From Eunapius fragilis (lineage: Eukaryota; Porifera; Demospongiae; Spongillida; Spongillidae): a DNA stretch of 64,000 bases. The stretch lies in contig OY811982.1 of the NCBI GenBank assembly GCA_963681505.1, positions 4,648,237 through 4,712,236 of the forward strand, given 5' to 3'. The notes beneath the pieces were generated by a model, which saw only the letters and a list, made by a program, of their open reading frames with translations, did not search any database and was not told the DNA's origin. The translations under genes were made by a program, and so were the position numbers. Below are positions 63,072 through 64,000 of the stretch, piece by piece (positions within the stretch are counted from its first letter, which is position 1; the number at the start of each line of letters is the position of its first letter).

Positions 63072-64000
63072 CTAGTAGCAACAGCCATGATAATTGAAGC
63101 CTCTGGTTATACTGCTCCTTTTCTGAAAGGCTGGATAAAAAAATTTATGAAGAGTACGGCATGGCTTTGTAATAGTCCGGGGCACGATGATGACGCCTAG
63201 GATACCGATTTTGATTTTGCTTGGACATCTTTTCTTATGATGGTACCTCTGTTGAGGAAGTTCTCTGTTGTGGTCATCACTCTCTAGGGCTTCATGCCCA
63301 TCCATCCTCATGCCCCAGTGGTTCAGGTAGCTGCCTTGGCTTTCTCCTTGGTCCTCTATCCCTTGGCTGCATCTCCAGAACTTTCTCATCGATGTCCACA
63401 ATGATCTACTCTGTACCCCCATGTCAATGCTCTTTCAGCCGAGGTAACTGTTTTTCTACTTCCTGTGGTGAGTGATCTTGTCTGGTGTTTGTGCTTCAAG
63501 TGATCAAAATGAACTACCGAAACGCTTGCTCCTATTTGGTCATGTGTAGACCACTGTGGATAGCTTCTTCATGACTTTATGGGGCCCAGTTCAAGGACAG
63601 TGTAGTTTCCTCGCTCCTTTAGGGATAACAGAGTTGTGCATCCAAACTAAATCACCTGCCTGATATTCATCCCCATGAACTCTTCTGTTGTACTACTCTT
63701 TCTGTCGCTTCAGAGCAGCACCCAAGTGATTCCCAACTGTCGAATAACCTCTTTTGCCGCAAATTTCAGACATACTCCTGTATCGTCATCTGGGTAGTCC
63801 CATACGCAAGATGGACAGGTACTCTCACTTGACAGCCAAACATTAGGAAAAACGGTGAATAGCCTGTGGATTGGTGGACAGAAGTATTATAAGCCATACA
63901 CAGAAGCCTTAACTGTTTATCCCAATCTCCAGTGTGCTAGTGCACAGTTGCAGCTAACATACTCAGGAGTGTCTGGTTAAGACGTTCCACAAAACCGTCA
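63072..64000 (-). pseudogene. Ty3/gypsy integrase C-terminal remnant, runs off the window
   Basis: From the window edge the minus strand reads DGFVERLNQTLLSMLAA (containing the third catalytic Glu), [20 protein letters not shown] and [18 protein letters not shown]. Fragments follow of the C-terminal domain (GPHKVMKKLSTVVYT, VVHFD-type) and then low-complexity Gln/Arg text down to 63072. There are many stops. It is a separate copy from the gypsy elements at 39-42 and 51-53 kb. Confidence 0.7.

Overview
The window is animal nuclear DNA and looks like a demosponge genome, closest in style to Amphimedon. The inference rests on AT-rich sequence, spliceosomal genes with many very short GT-AG introns (about 50-70 bases), an ankyrin-Roc-COR-death protein whose death domain is of the kind I associate with sponges, and many transposon families. 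There are no operons, Shine-Dalgarno sites, CRISPR arrays or recognisable rRNA/tRNA genes. A 200-N assembly gap lies at 25958-26157. Species cannot be fixed from the sequence alone.

Three host-type genes stand out. (1) 7930-14800 (+): eight ankyrin repeats, a Roc GTPase, a COR domain and a C-terminal death domain, about 1177 residues over six exons. This is the layout of the C-terminal half of DAPK-type kinases without the kinase. (2) 26597-30773 (+): a complete 13-exon type I receptor of 1059 residues, reconstructed here by splice phase. It has a signal peptide, a roughly 450-residue proline-rich region encoded by a minisatellite, a small cysteine-rich module, four IPT/TIG domains of plexin/MET type, one membrane helix and a short tail with four tyrosine motifs (YEVI, YDVP, YDVP, YVDM). 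(3) 50062 to at least 60622 (+): an ankyrin gene with two short 5' exons, an 8.8 kb transposon-filled intron, and five nearly identical 102-base exons of one ankyrin repeat each, all phase 0.

Most of the rest is transposable elements. 1-1826 (-) is an intact intron-bearing Ginger/KRBA2-like DDE integrase gene cut by the window edge. A decayed relative at 42.6-44.6 kb (+) is followed by a Ulp1-like protease and a PHD finger. hAT elements lie at 3.1-5.1 kb (broken), 17753-18499 and 19230-19936 (non-autonomous), 32331-35411 (near complete, with its unoccupied paralogous site also in the window) and 47029-49460 (8-base target duplication, subterminal repeat arrays). Non-LTR retrotransposon tails with a restriction-like-endonuclease-type C-terminus lie at 6.6-7.6, 16.0-17.2 and 38.0-38.4 kb. 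Ty3/gypsy remains are at 39.4-42.2 (internally deleted), 51.3-53.1, 58.5 and 63.1-64.0 kb. A Tc1/IS630-type element with a 0.55 kb inverted repeat is at 54.4-57.1 kb. Two broken genes at 35.5-36.5 (-) and 45.5-46.7 kb (+) carry a RING finger, and the first also has a zinc-binding segment resembling the N-terminal region of RAG1.

Tandem repeats, fold-back structures and long G/C homopolymers fill much of the remainder. Exon limits, motif positions and repeat limits were read by eye. Family names are recognition of motifs, not database matches.
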